From: Rickettsia typhi
GTDB lineage: Bacteria > Pseudomonadota > Alphaproteobacteria > Rickettsiales > Deianiraeaceae
NCBI GenBank assembly: GCA_945889175.1
Contig: CAMDBF010000010.1
Location: 1-33,139 of the forward strand
Length of the DNA: 33,139 nt
Reading direction: 5' to 3'
Shown: positions 26,583 to 33,139 of the stretch, piece after piece
How positions within the stretch are numbered: the stretch's first letter is position 1
Layout of the letters: the number at the start of each line of letters is the position of its first letter
The notes under the pieces: generated by a model
The model's database searches: none
What the model was told of the DNA's origin: nothing
What the model saw: the letters and a program-made list of their open reading frames with translations, nothing else
Translations under genes and position numbers: made by a program

Positions 26583-27371
26583 ATGGCTATAAAAATTCAC
26601 TCTAAGGAAGTTTTTGAACAAATGCAAAAAGCTGGCGAACTTGCCGCAAAAACCTTGGACTATATTGAAGATTTTGTAAAAGTAGGAGTCTCGACCTTAG
26701 AGCTTAACGACCTTTGCCACTCTTACATTGTAAGCAATAACGCAATACCAGCACCTTTAAATTATAAGGGATTTCCTAAGTCAATCTGCACCTCTGTTAA
26801 TCATGTTATTTGCCACGGCATTCCTTCGGCAGCAAAAATACTAAAGGATGGCGATATTATCAACATAGATGTAACTGTTATATTAAATGGCTACTACGGA
26901 GATACTAGTAGAATGTTTATTGTTGGCAAAGGGCGAAACGATGGCATAAAGCTGTGCCAAGTAACTCTTGAAGCAATGATGCTTGGCATTGAGGCTGCAA
27001 AACCCGGTAATGCTATAAGAGATATAGCAATAGCAATTGAAAGTCATGCAAAAAAATATTCCTATTCAGTTGTTAAGGACTTTTGCGGGCACGGTATATC
27101 AACGGTTTTTCACGAGGATCCGCAAATTGTTCACTATAACGAAAAATTCAGTCCTTACCAAAATCTACAAATTAAGGAGGGTATGATATTTACAATAGAG
27201 CCTATGATAAATCAAGGCACCTATCATGCAATTGTTAGTAAAATTGACGGATGGACAGCAATAACAAAGGACAAAAAGCTCTCTGCCCAATACGAGCACA
27301 CAATAGGCATTACATCTGATGGTAATATAATATTTACAAAGTCGCCAAAACACGGGCTTTACTACAAGTAA
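26583..27371 (+). CDS. map: Methionine aminopeptidase, type I
   Basis: Removes N-terminal methionine from new proteins. The five metal ligands of the pita-bread fold are visible: Asp96 in INIDVTVI, Asp107 in GYYGDTSRMF, His170 in FCGHGISTVFHEDP, Glu206 in FTIEPMI, and Glu238 in QYEHTIGI. His79 in VICHGIP and His177 are the substrate-side histidines. The 262 residues fit type I without an N-terminal zinc domain. The gene is the last of the + strand run, and its stop lies just before the degenerate repeat region. Confidence 0.97.
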   Translation: MAIKIHSKEVFEQMQKAGELAAKTLDYIEDFVKVGVSTLELNDLCHSYIVSNNAIPAPLNYKGFPKSICTSVNHVICHGIPSAAKILKDGDIINIDVTVILNGYYGDTSRMFIVGKGRNDGIKLCQVTLEAMMLGIEAAKPGNAIRDIAIAIESHAKKYSYSVVKDFCGHGISTVFHEDPQIVHYNEKFSPYQNLQIKEGMIFTIEPMINQGTYHAIVSKIDGWTAITKDKKLSAQYEHTIGITSDGNIIFTKSPKHGLYYK

Positions 27372-27442
27372 AGTCATAATAAGTTTTATTTCACTTTTTT
27401 ACGCCTTTGCAGGTTTTGTTTTACCTGCCTATCTTGAATTAT

Positions 27443-27672
27443 ATTAGACCTCCAGCATAATCCGATTAACATCTACTAAAAAGCCATACTTAACAACCAT
27501 TAAGTAAGTTATCTGCTACCATCCATCTTCAGGCTCGCCACGCCAGCTTGCCTTTGGCAAGCAGGGGGGGGTGGCGTGCGAGCCTTGCCCAAAGTGCCTT
27601 GCATTACAGAGAGTTTTATTTTTAAGAAAAGAAAGTATTATTATGTAGTCAAGATTATGCATGAGGTCTAAT
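27443..27672. mobile_element. 230-bp MITE-like element with 20-bp terminal inverted repeats
   Basis: The ends 27443-27462 and 27653-27672 are inverted repeats with 18 of 20 positions matching, including 10 exact bases at the tips (ATTAGACCTC). The insertion is independently shown because the flanks join to match the uninterrupted flavoprotein 3' end at 28941-28945. It has no open reading frame for a transposase. Its centre forms a long GC-rich hairpin (27532-27584). The exact target duplication is ambiguous (AT or none). Confidence 0.75.
27532..27584. repeat. GC-rich two-tier hairpin inside the MITE-like element
   Basis: The outer arms, GGCTCGCCACGCCA (27532-27545) and TGGCGTGCGAGCC (27572-27584), pair with one bulged base. 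The inner arms GCTTGCC (27546-27552) and GGCAAGC (27556-27562) pair exactly around TTT. A run of eight G (27564-27571) lies in the right-hand loop. The first 20 bases match the reverse complement of 10917-10936 with one mismatch, and 27579-27593 matches 549-563. Confidence 0.75.
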
Positions 27673-27758
27673 GTTTTGACTAGTTTTACCTCCCTCTTTC
27701 AGTTCTAATAAAACTAACTATTTTTTGAATTTAATCTAGGGCAATGCTACCTTCCGAT

Positions 27759-28754
27759 TTACTTAAGATTAGTTTTGCATCTATTTTTAAACCATTCTTG
27801 TAATTCAGCGAGGACTTTAAACTTTGGAATTGAGTTTAGCTCTATTGGATTTTGTTGCATTCGAGTCTCAAATAACGCTCTCGTTGTGTTTCGTGGATAA
27901 TGATAAATCAAACTATCTTCAATCTGTCTGGGGTAGAAATAACAATCCTCGGAAAGCGTATAAGTTACATTTCGCATACTCTGGGGAAGTGTCCAAAACT
28001 TTTTCCAAGATTTATCTAATTCTTTTTTTGGCTTTATGTCTATAACTTCTATTGCTGCAAATTCTCTATGATCTTTTCGATTGTGCAATTTTAAAAAAAC
28101 ATCCATCGCCTCACTGTCACTTTTAGGAGCGGAGTAGCCGTATATTGTGGTTATAAAAGATTTCTCTATTGCAAGATGAAGGCGATTCCAAGCATCTTTG
28201 ATATACTGATTTTCAGTGTAGTCTTTTTTGCCGATCGGATAAAGCAGTGGAATTTTTCTCATAGGTTTTTGACAATTGCTACACAAAAAACCAAGTTCGC
28301 CATTTATTCTACACTTATAACAATGTCCAGCTTTAACATTACCGTGCAAAAATAGTAATATTGGATTATCGTTTGGAAAAACTTGATGGTTTCTTTTTGC
28401 AGCTTGCCATAAAAAAGGATCCCAATTAAATGTTGCTATAACATCTTTCTTTGTTAAAGATAAGAATAAGTAATCATAAGCATTTGGTTTGTCTGTTAAT
28501 TCTAATTTAGAAAAATAATTAAATATCTTATCGTTAATTATTTCTATTAGTCTTGCATAACTATCATCATTGTATATTTTAGAATAAAATTCTTCAAAAT
28601 TTACAATCTCAGTAGGATTTATGTCGTAATGCCTAATGTCTTCTTGTAAGCCACAAGTTTCAATAAGATTATTCATTAATGGCATATTTTTATCTACAGA
28701 CTTTGATGCACCAGCTCCAAGGATAACTAAATGAGCTTTTTCGTATAATTTCAT
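27759..28754 (-). CDS. SIR2-family protein, candidate NAD-hydrolase defence effector
   Basis: The SIR2 fold is recognisable. VILGAGASKSVDKNMP (10-25) contains the NAD-binding G-A-G-A-S. IATFNWDPFLWQA (106-118) holds the N-W-D motif equivalent to the sirtuin Q-N-I-D. LFLHGNV (134-140) carries the catalytic-type His137. CYKC (145-148) and CSNC (158-161) form a zinc-ribbon pair. IYGYSAPKSDSEA (204-216) corresponds to the G-x-S/G-Y-S loop. The classic deacylase segment S-G-I-P-T-F-R is absent and FNWD replaces QNID. This combination is typical of SIR2-like domains in anti-phage proteins (Thoeris ThsA, DSR, SIR2-HerA, short-pAgo partners), which destroy NAD+. The C-terminal about 100 residues are unrecognised and could sense a trigger. 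It lies alone between two copies of the flavoprotein gene's 3' end. A noncanonical deacylase is possible. Confidence 0.75.
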   Translation of the reverse strand: MKLYEKAHLVILGAGASKSVDKNMPLMNNLIETCGLQEDIRHYDINPTEIVNFEEFYSKIYNDDSYARLIEIINDKIFNYFSKLELTDKPNAYDYLFLSLTKKDVIATFNWDPFLWQAAKRNHQVFPNDNPILLFLHGNVKAGHCYKCRINGELGFLCSNCQKPMRKIPLLYPIGKKDYTENQYIKDAWNRLHLAIEKSFITTIYGYSAPKSDSEAMDVFLKLHNRKDHREFAAIEVIDIKPKKELDKSWKKFWTLPQSMRNVTYTLSEDCYFYPRQIEDSLIYHYPRNTTRALFETRMQQNPIELNSIPKFKVLAELQEWFKNRCKTNLK

Positions 28755-28843
28755 ATATCATTATTTATAATAATAAAAGATATTGTAATATTTAATTATT
28801 TGATGGGTTTTATTTTTTTTATACAACAACAAAGCAAAAAGTA

Positions 28844-30607
28844 TTATTTTTTATTTTTACGCCTTTGCAGGTTTTGTTTTAACATCCTAGCTCTTGGTTG
28901 TTTTGCAGTTGGTTTTTGTTTTACCTGCCTATCTTGAATTTCATTGTTTTGACTAACTTCACCGCCCTCTCTTTTAGTTCTAATAAAACTCCCTATCGAC
29001 TCCCTTCTTTTCAACGACGCAAGGCAAATAGTTTTACAGATTTTTAAAAGGCACAGAGAATTAATGATATCATTAAAATCCATTACATCCTTAACTTCAA
29101 GATCGCAAGTTACAAAGATTGATAGATGATTATTAATTATTTTTAAAATTTCCGTCATTCCAGCCCTGTCTTTTACAATTCCAAGATGCTTATCCATTAG
29201 ATATTTTACTTCGCTAGCAATTGTATTTGCAATCTCGCTATTTATTAAAAACTTTGTATCTAATGTCTTAATGGTATCGCCACTCGTAAGCTCTTTAATT
29301 TTTTGCCTGCACAAATCTATTATATTAAATTCTTTATTGGTACTTAACTTAACCGAATCATCGCTACCAGACCTCAATTGTTTTTTTAAAGCAAATACTG
29401 CATAAAGAGAGGATGTAAGTAACTCAAGTAGCGAGTTGCAGCCCAGCCTATTTGCACCGTGTAACGATGCACAAGCTGCCTCGCCTACACAGAAAGCGTT
29501 TGTAAAATTATTTAATCTGTAATTCTCGTCCACTGCAAGCCCACCCATTGAATAATGGGCTACTGGTCTTATTTTTATTCTATCTTGAGTTAAATCTTTT
29601 GAGCAAAAAAACATTGCATTTTTATAAGCATTTGCAAGCTTTGTTTTAATAACATTACTGTCAATGTGCTTTAAGTTTAAATAAACAAAATCACTTTTAT
29701 CTATTTGCATTTGGGTAAAAATTGCTTTTGAAATTACATCTCTTGAAGAAAGCTCCATGTTCTCTGGACTATAATATTTTAAAAATCTTTCGCCGTCTTC
29801 AGTTTCAAGATAAGCACCTTCGGCCCTGCAAGCCTCGCTTATTAAAATGTTTGATGGATATAAGCCAGTTGGGTGAAACTGCACAAACTCGGCATCCTTA
29901 AAATCCGCCCCAAGAGTATTAAGTAAAACAAGGGGAACACAAGAGCTAGAACCACCGGATGTTGCACTTGAGTACACGCACGAATACCCGCCGCTTGCAA
30001 TAATAATATACTTAAAATTAAAATTCACTAGGCAATCGTCTTTAATGTTTGTAAAGATGGCATTATTTAACATCTTATCGCTAGCATCAATACTCACAAG
30101 GTGCAGGTTGCTATGTAGACTAATATTTTGATGCTCCGTAACTTTATTTTTTAAAGCATTAATAATGCTAGCTCCCGTAGTGTCCGACTTAAAACAAGCT
30201 CGCCAAGCAAAATCGCCCTTGCCGTAATCAAGCCTTTGCCCGCCGTATTTTCTTTGCATTATTTTGCCGTTTTCGTCTTTATCAAAATCAACCCCAAGCT
30301 TGTCAATAGCCTTAATAAGTAAAGGAGCTATGCGACATGTTTTGTTGACAACCGCCTCATTACAAAGCCCCTGACCGGACTTTATGGTATCAAAAGCATG
30401 CCATTGCCATTTGTCCTTAGTAACATTTGCAAGGGCAGCGTTGATTCCGCCCTTTGCCGACATAGTTGCCCCAGCCCCTATGTTAAAAGAGGATGCTATT
30501 GATATATTTAATTTACTGCAGTTTTTTGCTAAAAGATAAGCACTAAATAAAGCCGAGCCACCAGAGCCAATAATTAAAACATCGGTACTAATATTTTGAA
30601 TCTTCAT
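28844..30607 (-). CDS. Fumarate reductase/succinate dehydrogenase-type flavoprotein lacking the covalent-FAD histidine
   Basis: An FAD flavoprotein of the SdhA/FrdA/NadB superfamily. Seen are the dinucleotide fold VLIIGSGGSALFSAYLL, FVQFHPTGLYP (His245), SEACRAEGAYLETEDGERF, LSSRDVISKA (Arg289, the proton-shuttle Arg), PVAHYSMGGLAVD (His351), and HGANRLGCNSLLELL (Arg387). All substrate residues are kept. QRKYGGQ resembles the succinate enzyme (QRxFGGQ) and lacks the Glu of aspartate oxidase. The His carrying 8-alpha-histidyl FAD is Ala47 (GAGATMSAKGGI). The final about 50 residues (KREGGEVSQNNEIQDRQVKQ to NLQRRKNKK) are basic and unlike the SdhA C terminus. No sdhB or sdhC/D partner is adjacent. 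Fumarate reduction or aspartate oxidation are the candidate reactions. Confidence 0.82.
   Translation of the reverse strand: MKIQNISTDVLIIGSGGSALFSAYLLAKNCSKLNISIASSFNIGAGATMSAKGGINAALANVTKDKWQWHAFDTIKSGQGLCNEAVVNKTCRIAPLLIKAIDKLGVDFDKDENGKIMQRKYGGQRLDYGKGDFAWRACFKSDTTGASIINALKNKVTEHQNISLHSNLHLVSIDASDKMLNNAIFTNIKDDCLVNFNFKYIIIASGGYSCVYSSATSGGSSSCVPLVLLNTLGADFKDAEFVQFHPTGLYPSNILISEACRAEGAYLETEDGERFLKYYSPENMELSSRDVISKAIFTQMQIDKSDFVYLNLKHIDSNVIKTKLANAYKNAMFFCSKDLTQDRIKIRPVAHYSMGGLAVDENYRLNNFTNAFCVGEAACASLHGANRLGCNSLLELLTSSLYAVFALKKQLRSGSDDSVKLSTNKEFNIIDLCRQKIKELTSGDTIKTLDTKFLINSEIANTIASEVKYLMDKHLGIVKDRAGMTEILKIINNHLSIFVTCDLEVKDVMDFNDIINSLCLLKICKTICLASLKRRESIGSFIRTKREGGEVSQNNEIQDRQVKQKPTAKQPRARMLKQNLQRRKNKK
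28854..28990 (-). repeat. Direct repeat A: 3' end of the flavoprotein gene, matching the degenerate copy at 27396-27715
   Basis: Together with the degenerate copy it brackets 27716-28853, a 1.1-kb segment whose only gene is the SIR2-family one. Exact matching blocks of 28, 27, 11 and 15 bp lie in the same order. A 33-37 base segment present here (about 28882-28917) is missing from the other copy, as expected from slippage between two GTTTTGTTTTA words. Confidence 0.8.
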
Positions 30608-30618
30608 TTTAAGATAGT

Positions 30619-31443
30619 CTAAATATTGTGAAAGGGTTTGATTTTAAAAAGGCTACAGATGCAAACAAATATTCCACCAGCTATCATTAATAGGCATAAA
30701 ATTTGCCCCATTGATACTAAGTTCAAAAAGAGCCCAAGTTGCTGGTCAGGCTCACGAAAGAACTCAATAAAAAACCTAAACAATCCGTATAAAAATAAAA
30801 ACAATCCTGATATAAAACCTTTGACAACAAGAGCATGTTTTTTGTAAGCTGCGGTAAATAATATCAAGAATAATATAAAACCCTCAAATAAAGCCTCGTA
30901 GAGCTGGCTTGGGTGGCGTGGTTGGTAGCTGCCACTTGTTAAAAATGGTATGCAAATTTTGCAGTCGCTGACTCTGCCCCAAAGCTCCCCGTTAATAAAG
31001 TTTGCAATTCTACCAAAGCAAATACCAATAGGTGCTGTAAGGCAAAACATGTCTGTTATGCGTAAAAAAGATATTTTTTCAATTTTTGTGTAAATTAATG
31101 CCGAAAAAAACATTGCAATCATAGCACCGTGAAAGCTCATTCCGCCGTGCCAAACCTGCAAAATTTCGGATGGGTTTTGCAGGTAGTAATGAAGATTGTA
31201 AAATAAAACATAGCCAAGTCTACCCCCAAGTAAGGTTGATATTACTGTTATATTAAGAAGAGCATCAAGTCTTTTTTGCGTAATGATTTGATTATGGGGG
31301 AAGGTTCTTTTTTCAAAAAATTTAATCAAAAAATAAGCGGCAGCAAAGCCAAATATGTAAGCTAAGGAGTACCATCTTATGGCAAGAGGGCCAACTTGAA
31401 GTAAGACTGGGTTTATCCAAGGATATAAAGTTTCTTCATTCAT
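30619..31443 (-). CDS. lgt: Phosphatidylglycerol-prolipoprotein diacylglyceryl transferase
   Basis: Transfers diacylglycerol to the lipobox cysteine of prolipoproteins in the inner membrane. Several transmembrane helices surround the Lgt signature GRIANFINGELWGR (144-157), with the usual G-N replaced by A-N. WHGGMSFHGAMIA (98-110, His105), RWYSLAYIFGF (Tyr25) and RHPSQLYEALFEG (176-188) match the family's essential residues. Length of 274 residues is typical. It begins 23 bases downstream of the DciA-like gene and ends 11 bases before the flavoprotein. Confidence 0.96.
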   Translation of the reverse strand: MNEETLYPWINPVLLQVGPLAIRWYSLAYIFGFAAAYFLIKFFEKRTFPHNQIITQKRLDALLNITVISTLLGGRLGYVLFYNLHYYLQNPSEILQVWHGGMSFHGAMIAMFFSALIYTKIEKISFLRITDMFCLTAPIGICFGRIANFINGELWGRVSDCKICIPFLTSGSYQPRHPSQLYEALFEGFILFLILFTAAYKKHALVVKGFISGLFLFLYGLFRFFIEFFREPDQQLGLFLNLVSMGQILCLLMIAGGIFVCICSLFKIKPFHNI

Positions 31444-31465
31444 AGTATTCTGTAAATAATATAAA

Positions 31466-31825
31466 TTAACGCTCTCTTATGCAATCTGCCTCGTCGTAGA
31501 CCTTGCGACCAAAGTAAAGATTTATACGATTTATAATGTCTGTTTTAATATAGTCAAACTTATAATACATTGATTCATCTAAGATGGTTACAAAAAGCAC
31601 CAAGAGAAATGTTTTTTCGTTTTCAAGGCTGTATCTTGGCCGTGGAATGGGCTTGTATTTTACCGAGTGAGGAATAAATTTGGATGCAAGCTCGATGCCT
31701 ACTATCTCCTTCCATTTAAAAATAATTTCAAGATTGTAAAAGCCCCGTTTTTCAAGGTCATGGTAGATATTTGTAGGTATAGATTTGCTGGCTCTGTAAA
31801 AGCTCTCCCTATACTTAATCGTCAT
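31466..31825 (-). CDS. DUF721/DciA-like protein
   Basis: This 119-residue protein has the DUF721 pattern: LEKRGFYNLEIIFKWKEIVG (25-44), then ELASKFIPHSVKY, a short strand FLLVLFVTILDESMYYKF, and IINRINLYFGRKVYDEADCI near the end. DciA, the founding DUF721 protein, loads the replicative helicase in most bacteria lacking DnaC, so a replication role is inferred. Alphaproteobacterial members are divergent in the middle, as here. Its ATG overlaps the upstream MFS gene's 3' end by 11 bases, and lgt follows. Confidence 0.75.
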   Translation of the reverse strand: MTIKYRESFYRASKSIPTNIYHDLEKRGFYNLEIIFKWKEIVGIELASKFIPHSVKYKPIPRPRYSLENEKTFLLVLFVTILDESMYYKFDYIKTDIINRINLYFGRKVYDEADCIRER

Positions 31826-33139
31826 ATCTTAATAGAGATTTTTTTAGTCTTAAATTGCAAATAACTGCAGAGATGATTGTAAGTATACAAACTGGTAGTA
31901 TGTAGTATCCTAAAGCAACAACGCTTGAAGTTGATTTTATAATTTGCATTGCAATAATTGGCGCCGTGCCAGCAAAAAATATCGATATAAAGCTGTAGAC
32001 AGTGGCAACGGCTGTTGATCTAATATTTACAGGAAAGAGGTCAACAACAAAAACTGCAAAGGGCGATTGTATAAATGCAATAGAGGAGCATAGAATTATG
32101 TAGAGTGTAACTGAAATTTTAAAGTTAAGTAGGCTTAAATTGTAAAGTAAAAATGGGGTTAAAAAGCTAACGCAAAATGCCCCTGCTATTATTAAGTAAA
32201 GAGGGTTAATTTTATCGGCAAGATAGCCAGAAACAAAGGCTGCTACAACAAAGGCTATCATGGCTAGGATAACCATAACATTTGCTTCAAAAATAGAAAA
32301 ACTTAACACTGAAGAAAGCATTGTTTTTGCAAAGAGCCCAAAGGTGTAAATTGATACCGCTCCTGCCGCAAAAATAAAAACTGCAAGAATTAAATTTATA
32401 AAATGATTTGCAAATAATTGACCCAAAGGATGTCTTTGTTTTAAATGTTTGTTTTGTATTTTTTGATAATCGTTAGACTCGGGCAAATGCTTACGAATGT
32501 AAAAACCTAGTATTCCAACGCTAAAGCATGCAATAAATGGAATCCGCCAAGCATAGCTATGCACCTGTTCCTTTGTAAATGTGGCTTCAATTATTGCAAC
32601 GGTAATAATACTCATTAAAAAGCCTATGCCAACACTAGCTATTGAAAAACTCCCAACAAAGCCCCTTTTCCCCCTAGGGGCGGACTCAGTTAGATATACA
32701 ATTGAAGTGCTAAACTCACCCCCAACGGACAGTCCCTGAAGAATTCTTAGTAAAATCATAATCAATGGTGCAGCTATGCCAATTGTTTGGTAACTAGGTA
32801 AAATACCTATTAAGCCAGTAGGTATTGCCATAAGTAGTATTGAGGCTGACAGAACAGACTTTCGCCCAACCCTATCGCCAATGTATCCAAAGATTAAGCC
32901 ACCAAAAGGTCTTGCTACAAAGCCTACAAAAAATACGCAAAATGTCATCAAAAATGATATATGACTGCTTGTCGCTGGAAAAAAATTAGAGCCTATTACG
33001 CTTGCAAAATAGGCATAAAGAGTGTATTCAAACCATTCAAGCGAGTTGCCAAGGGTTGTTGAAGTGATAATTTTTGATATAGATTTAAAGCTATCTGCAG
33101 AAGAGTGAGAGTGATGTTTAACTTTATAACTTTTATTAC
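31815..33139 (-). CDS. MFS metabolite:H+ symporter, ProP/KgtP-like (5' end outside window)
   Basis: A proton-coupled inner-membrane transporter for small polar metabolites. The reading frame on the minus strand stays open to base 33139, so the start lies beyond the edge. The portion before the first Met-like codon (32951) reads TLGNSLEWFEYTLYAYFAS, the helix 1 motif of the metabolite:H+ symporter family. Then GFVARPFGGLIFGYIGDRVG with R-K holds the MFS loop 2-3 signature, and GLSVGGEFSTSIVYLTESAP with RGKRG is the second family signature. About 440 residues are visible, close to the full length of 430-500. The substrate is not predictable. The very His/Ser/Lys-rich first residues (KVKHHSHSSAD) precede the first helix. 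Confidence 0.9.
   Translation of the reverse strand, partial: NKSYKVKHHSHSSADSFKSISKIITSTTLGNSLEWFEYTLYAYFASVIGSNFFPATSSHISFLMTFCVFFVGFVARPFGGLIFGYIGDRVGRKSVLSASILLMAIPTGLIGILPSYQTIGIAAPLIMILLRILQGLSVGGEFSTSIVYLTESAPRGKRGFVGSFSIASVGIGFLMSIITVAIIEATFTKEQVHSYAWRIPFIACFSVGILGFYIRKHLPESNDYQKIQNKHLKQRHPLGQLFANHFINLILAVFIFAAGAVSIYTFGLFAKTMLSSVLSFSIFEANVMVILAMIAFVVAAFVSGYLADKINPLYLIIAGAFCVSFLTPFLLYNLSLLNFKISVTLYIILCSSIAFIQSPFAVFVVDLFPVNIRSTAVATVYSFISIFFAGTAPIIAMQIIKSTSSVVALGYYILPVCILTIISAVICNLRLKKSLLRYDD

Larger units (their letters stand above)
27386..27715 (-). pseudogene. Degenerate second copy of the 3' end of the downstream flavoprotein gene, split by a MITE-like insertion
   Basis: Bases 27396-27423 equal 28854-28881 (28 bp), 27414-27440 equal 28914-28940 (27 bp), and 27701-27715 equal 28976-28990 (15 bp). 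The strand and order are the same as in the real gene's 3' end. The copy lacks the bases between two similar GTTTTGTTTTA words and carries a frameshift around 27685-27700. It is interrupted by the element at 27443-27672. Its own end still reads IQDRQVKQNLQRRKKVK then TAA (27386-27388), like the real C terminus. The remaining 27372-27385 and 27716-27758 stretches of this 387-bp gap hold nothing recognisable. Confidence 0.75.

Noticed and set aside
27386-27715. Treating the copy of the flavoprotein end as a functional gene
   Set aside because: Only the last part of the gene is present, with a frameshift, a deletion and an insertion.
28844-30607. Annotating the flavoprotein as L-aspartate oxidase (nadB)
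   Set aside because: The aspartate-specific Glu before Gly-Gly is Tyr (KYGGQ) and the QR-x-x-GGQ segment is SdhA-like. It is still possible as an alternative, so no gene symbol is given.
1-33139. tRNA or rRNA genes, CRISPR arrays and riboswitches
   Set aside because: No cloverleaf, spaced direct repeats or conserved aptamer was recognisable in the intergenic stretches by eye.

Overview
The window is strongly AT-rich and densely coded. Its core genes (sucB, lpdA, atpA, frr, gap, fabZ, pgk, folC, rpmH, panC, era, map, lgt, cca, a TrcR/DUF1013 gene and a DciA-like gene) point to a reduced-genome alphaproteobacterium of Rickettsiales/Holosporales type. TrcR/DUF1013 is an alphaproteobacterial family. 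Several genes are unusual for obligate intracellular Rickettsiales: aroQ (shikimate pathway), panC (pantothenate), a DNA photolyase, a histidinol-phosphatase-like enzyme and a restriction-modification fragment. They suggest a less reduced or extracellular lineage (a Deianiraea-like ectosymbiont would fit). That placement is inference. Almost no start codon is preceded by a Shine-Dalgarno motif.

Layout. 1-474: C-terminal end of a type IIG restriction/methylase-like gene cut by the window edge. 533-602: long hairpin. 601-2726 (-): photolyase followed by a ThiF/MoeB-like E1 enzyme, joined by TAATG. 2904-10684 (+): a 1977-residue exported protein with about 80 cysteines and sushi-like modules, a small membrane-anchored protein, a DsbA-like oxidoreductase, then aroQ. 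10685-11093: a non-coding gap holding a 216-bp element with perfect 33-bp inverted ends. 11094-16818 (-): cca, a HisN-like phosphatase, trcR, atpA and sucB. 17024-27371 (+): frr, gap, fabZ, pgk, folC, a small membrane protein, rpmH, panC, lpdA, a PQ-loop-like membrane protein, era and map. 27372-27758: a degenerate copy of the 3' end of the flavoprotein gene located further right, itself interrupted by a 230-bp MITE-like element. 27759-28754 (-): a SIR2-family protein resembling NAD-hydrolase defence effectors. 28844-33139 (-): a fumarate-reductase-like flavoprotein, lgt, a DciA-like gene and an MFS transporter running off the right edge.

Functional links. sucB and lpdA supply E2 and E3 of 2-oxoglutarate dehydrogenase. 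gap and pgk are the reversible triose-phosphate steps. fabZ, folC, panC and aroQ feed lipid, folate, CoA and chorismate synthesis. The DsbA-like enzyme lies just downstream of the very cysteine-rich secreted protein and is a reasonable candidate for its folding catalyst.

The most interesting region is 27.4-29.0 kb. A SIR2 gene sits alone between two copies of the flavoprotein gene's 3' end, as expected if it arrived as a small insertion that regenerated the end of its target gene. A MITE-like element later landed in the outer copy. That element shares a 20-bp module (one mismatch) with the inverted-repeat element at 10.8-11.0 kb and a 15-bp word with the hairpin at 0.55 kb. These three loci therefore look like parts of a dispersed palindromic repeat family.
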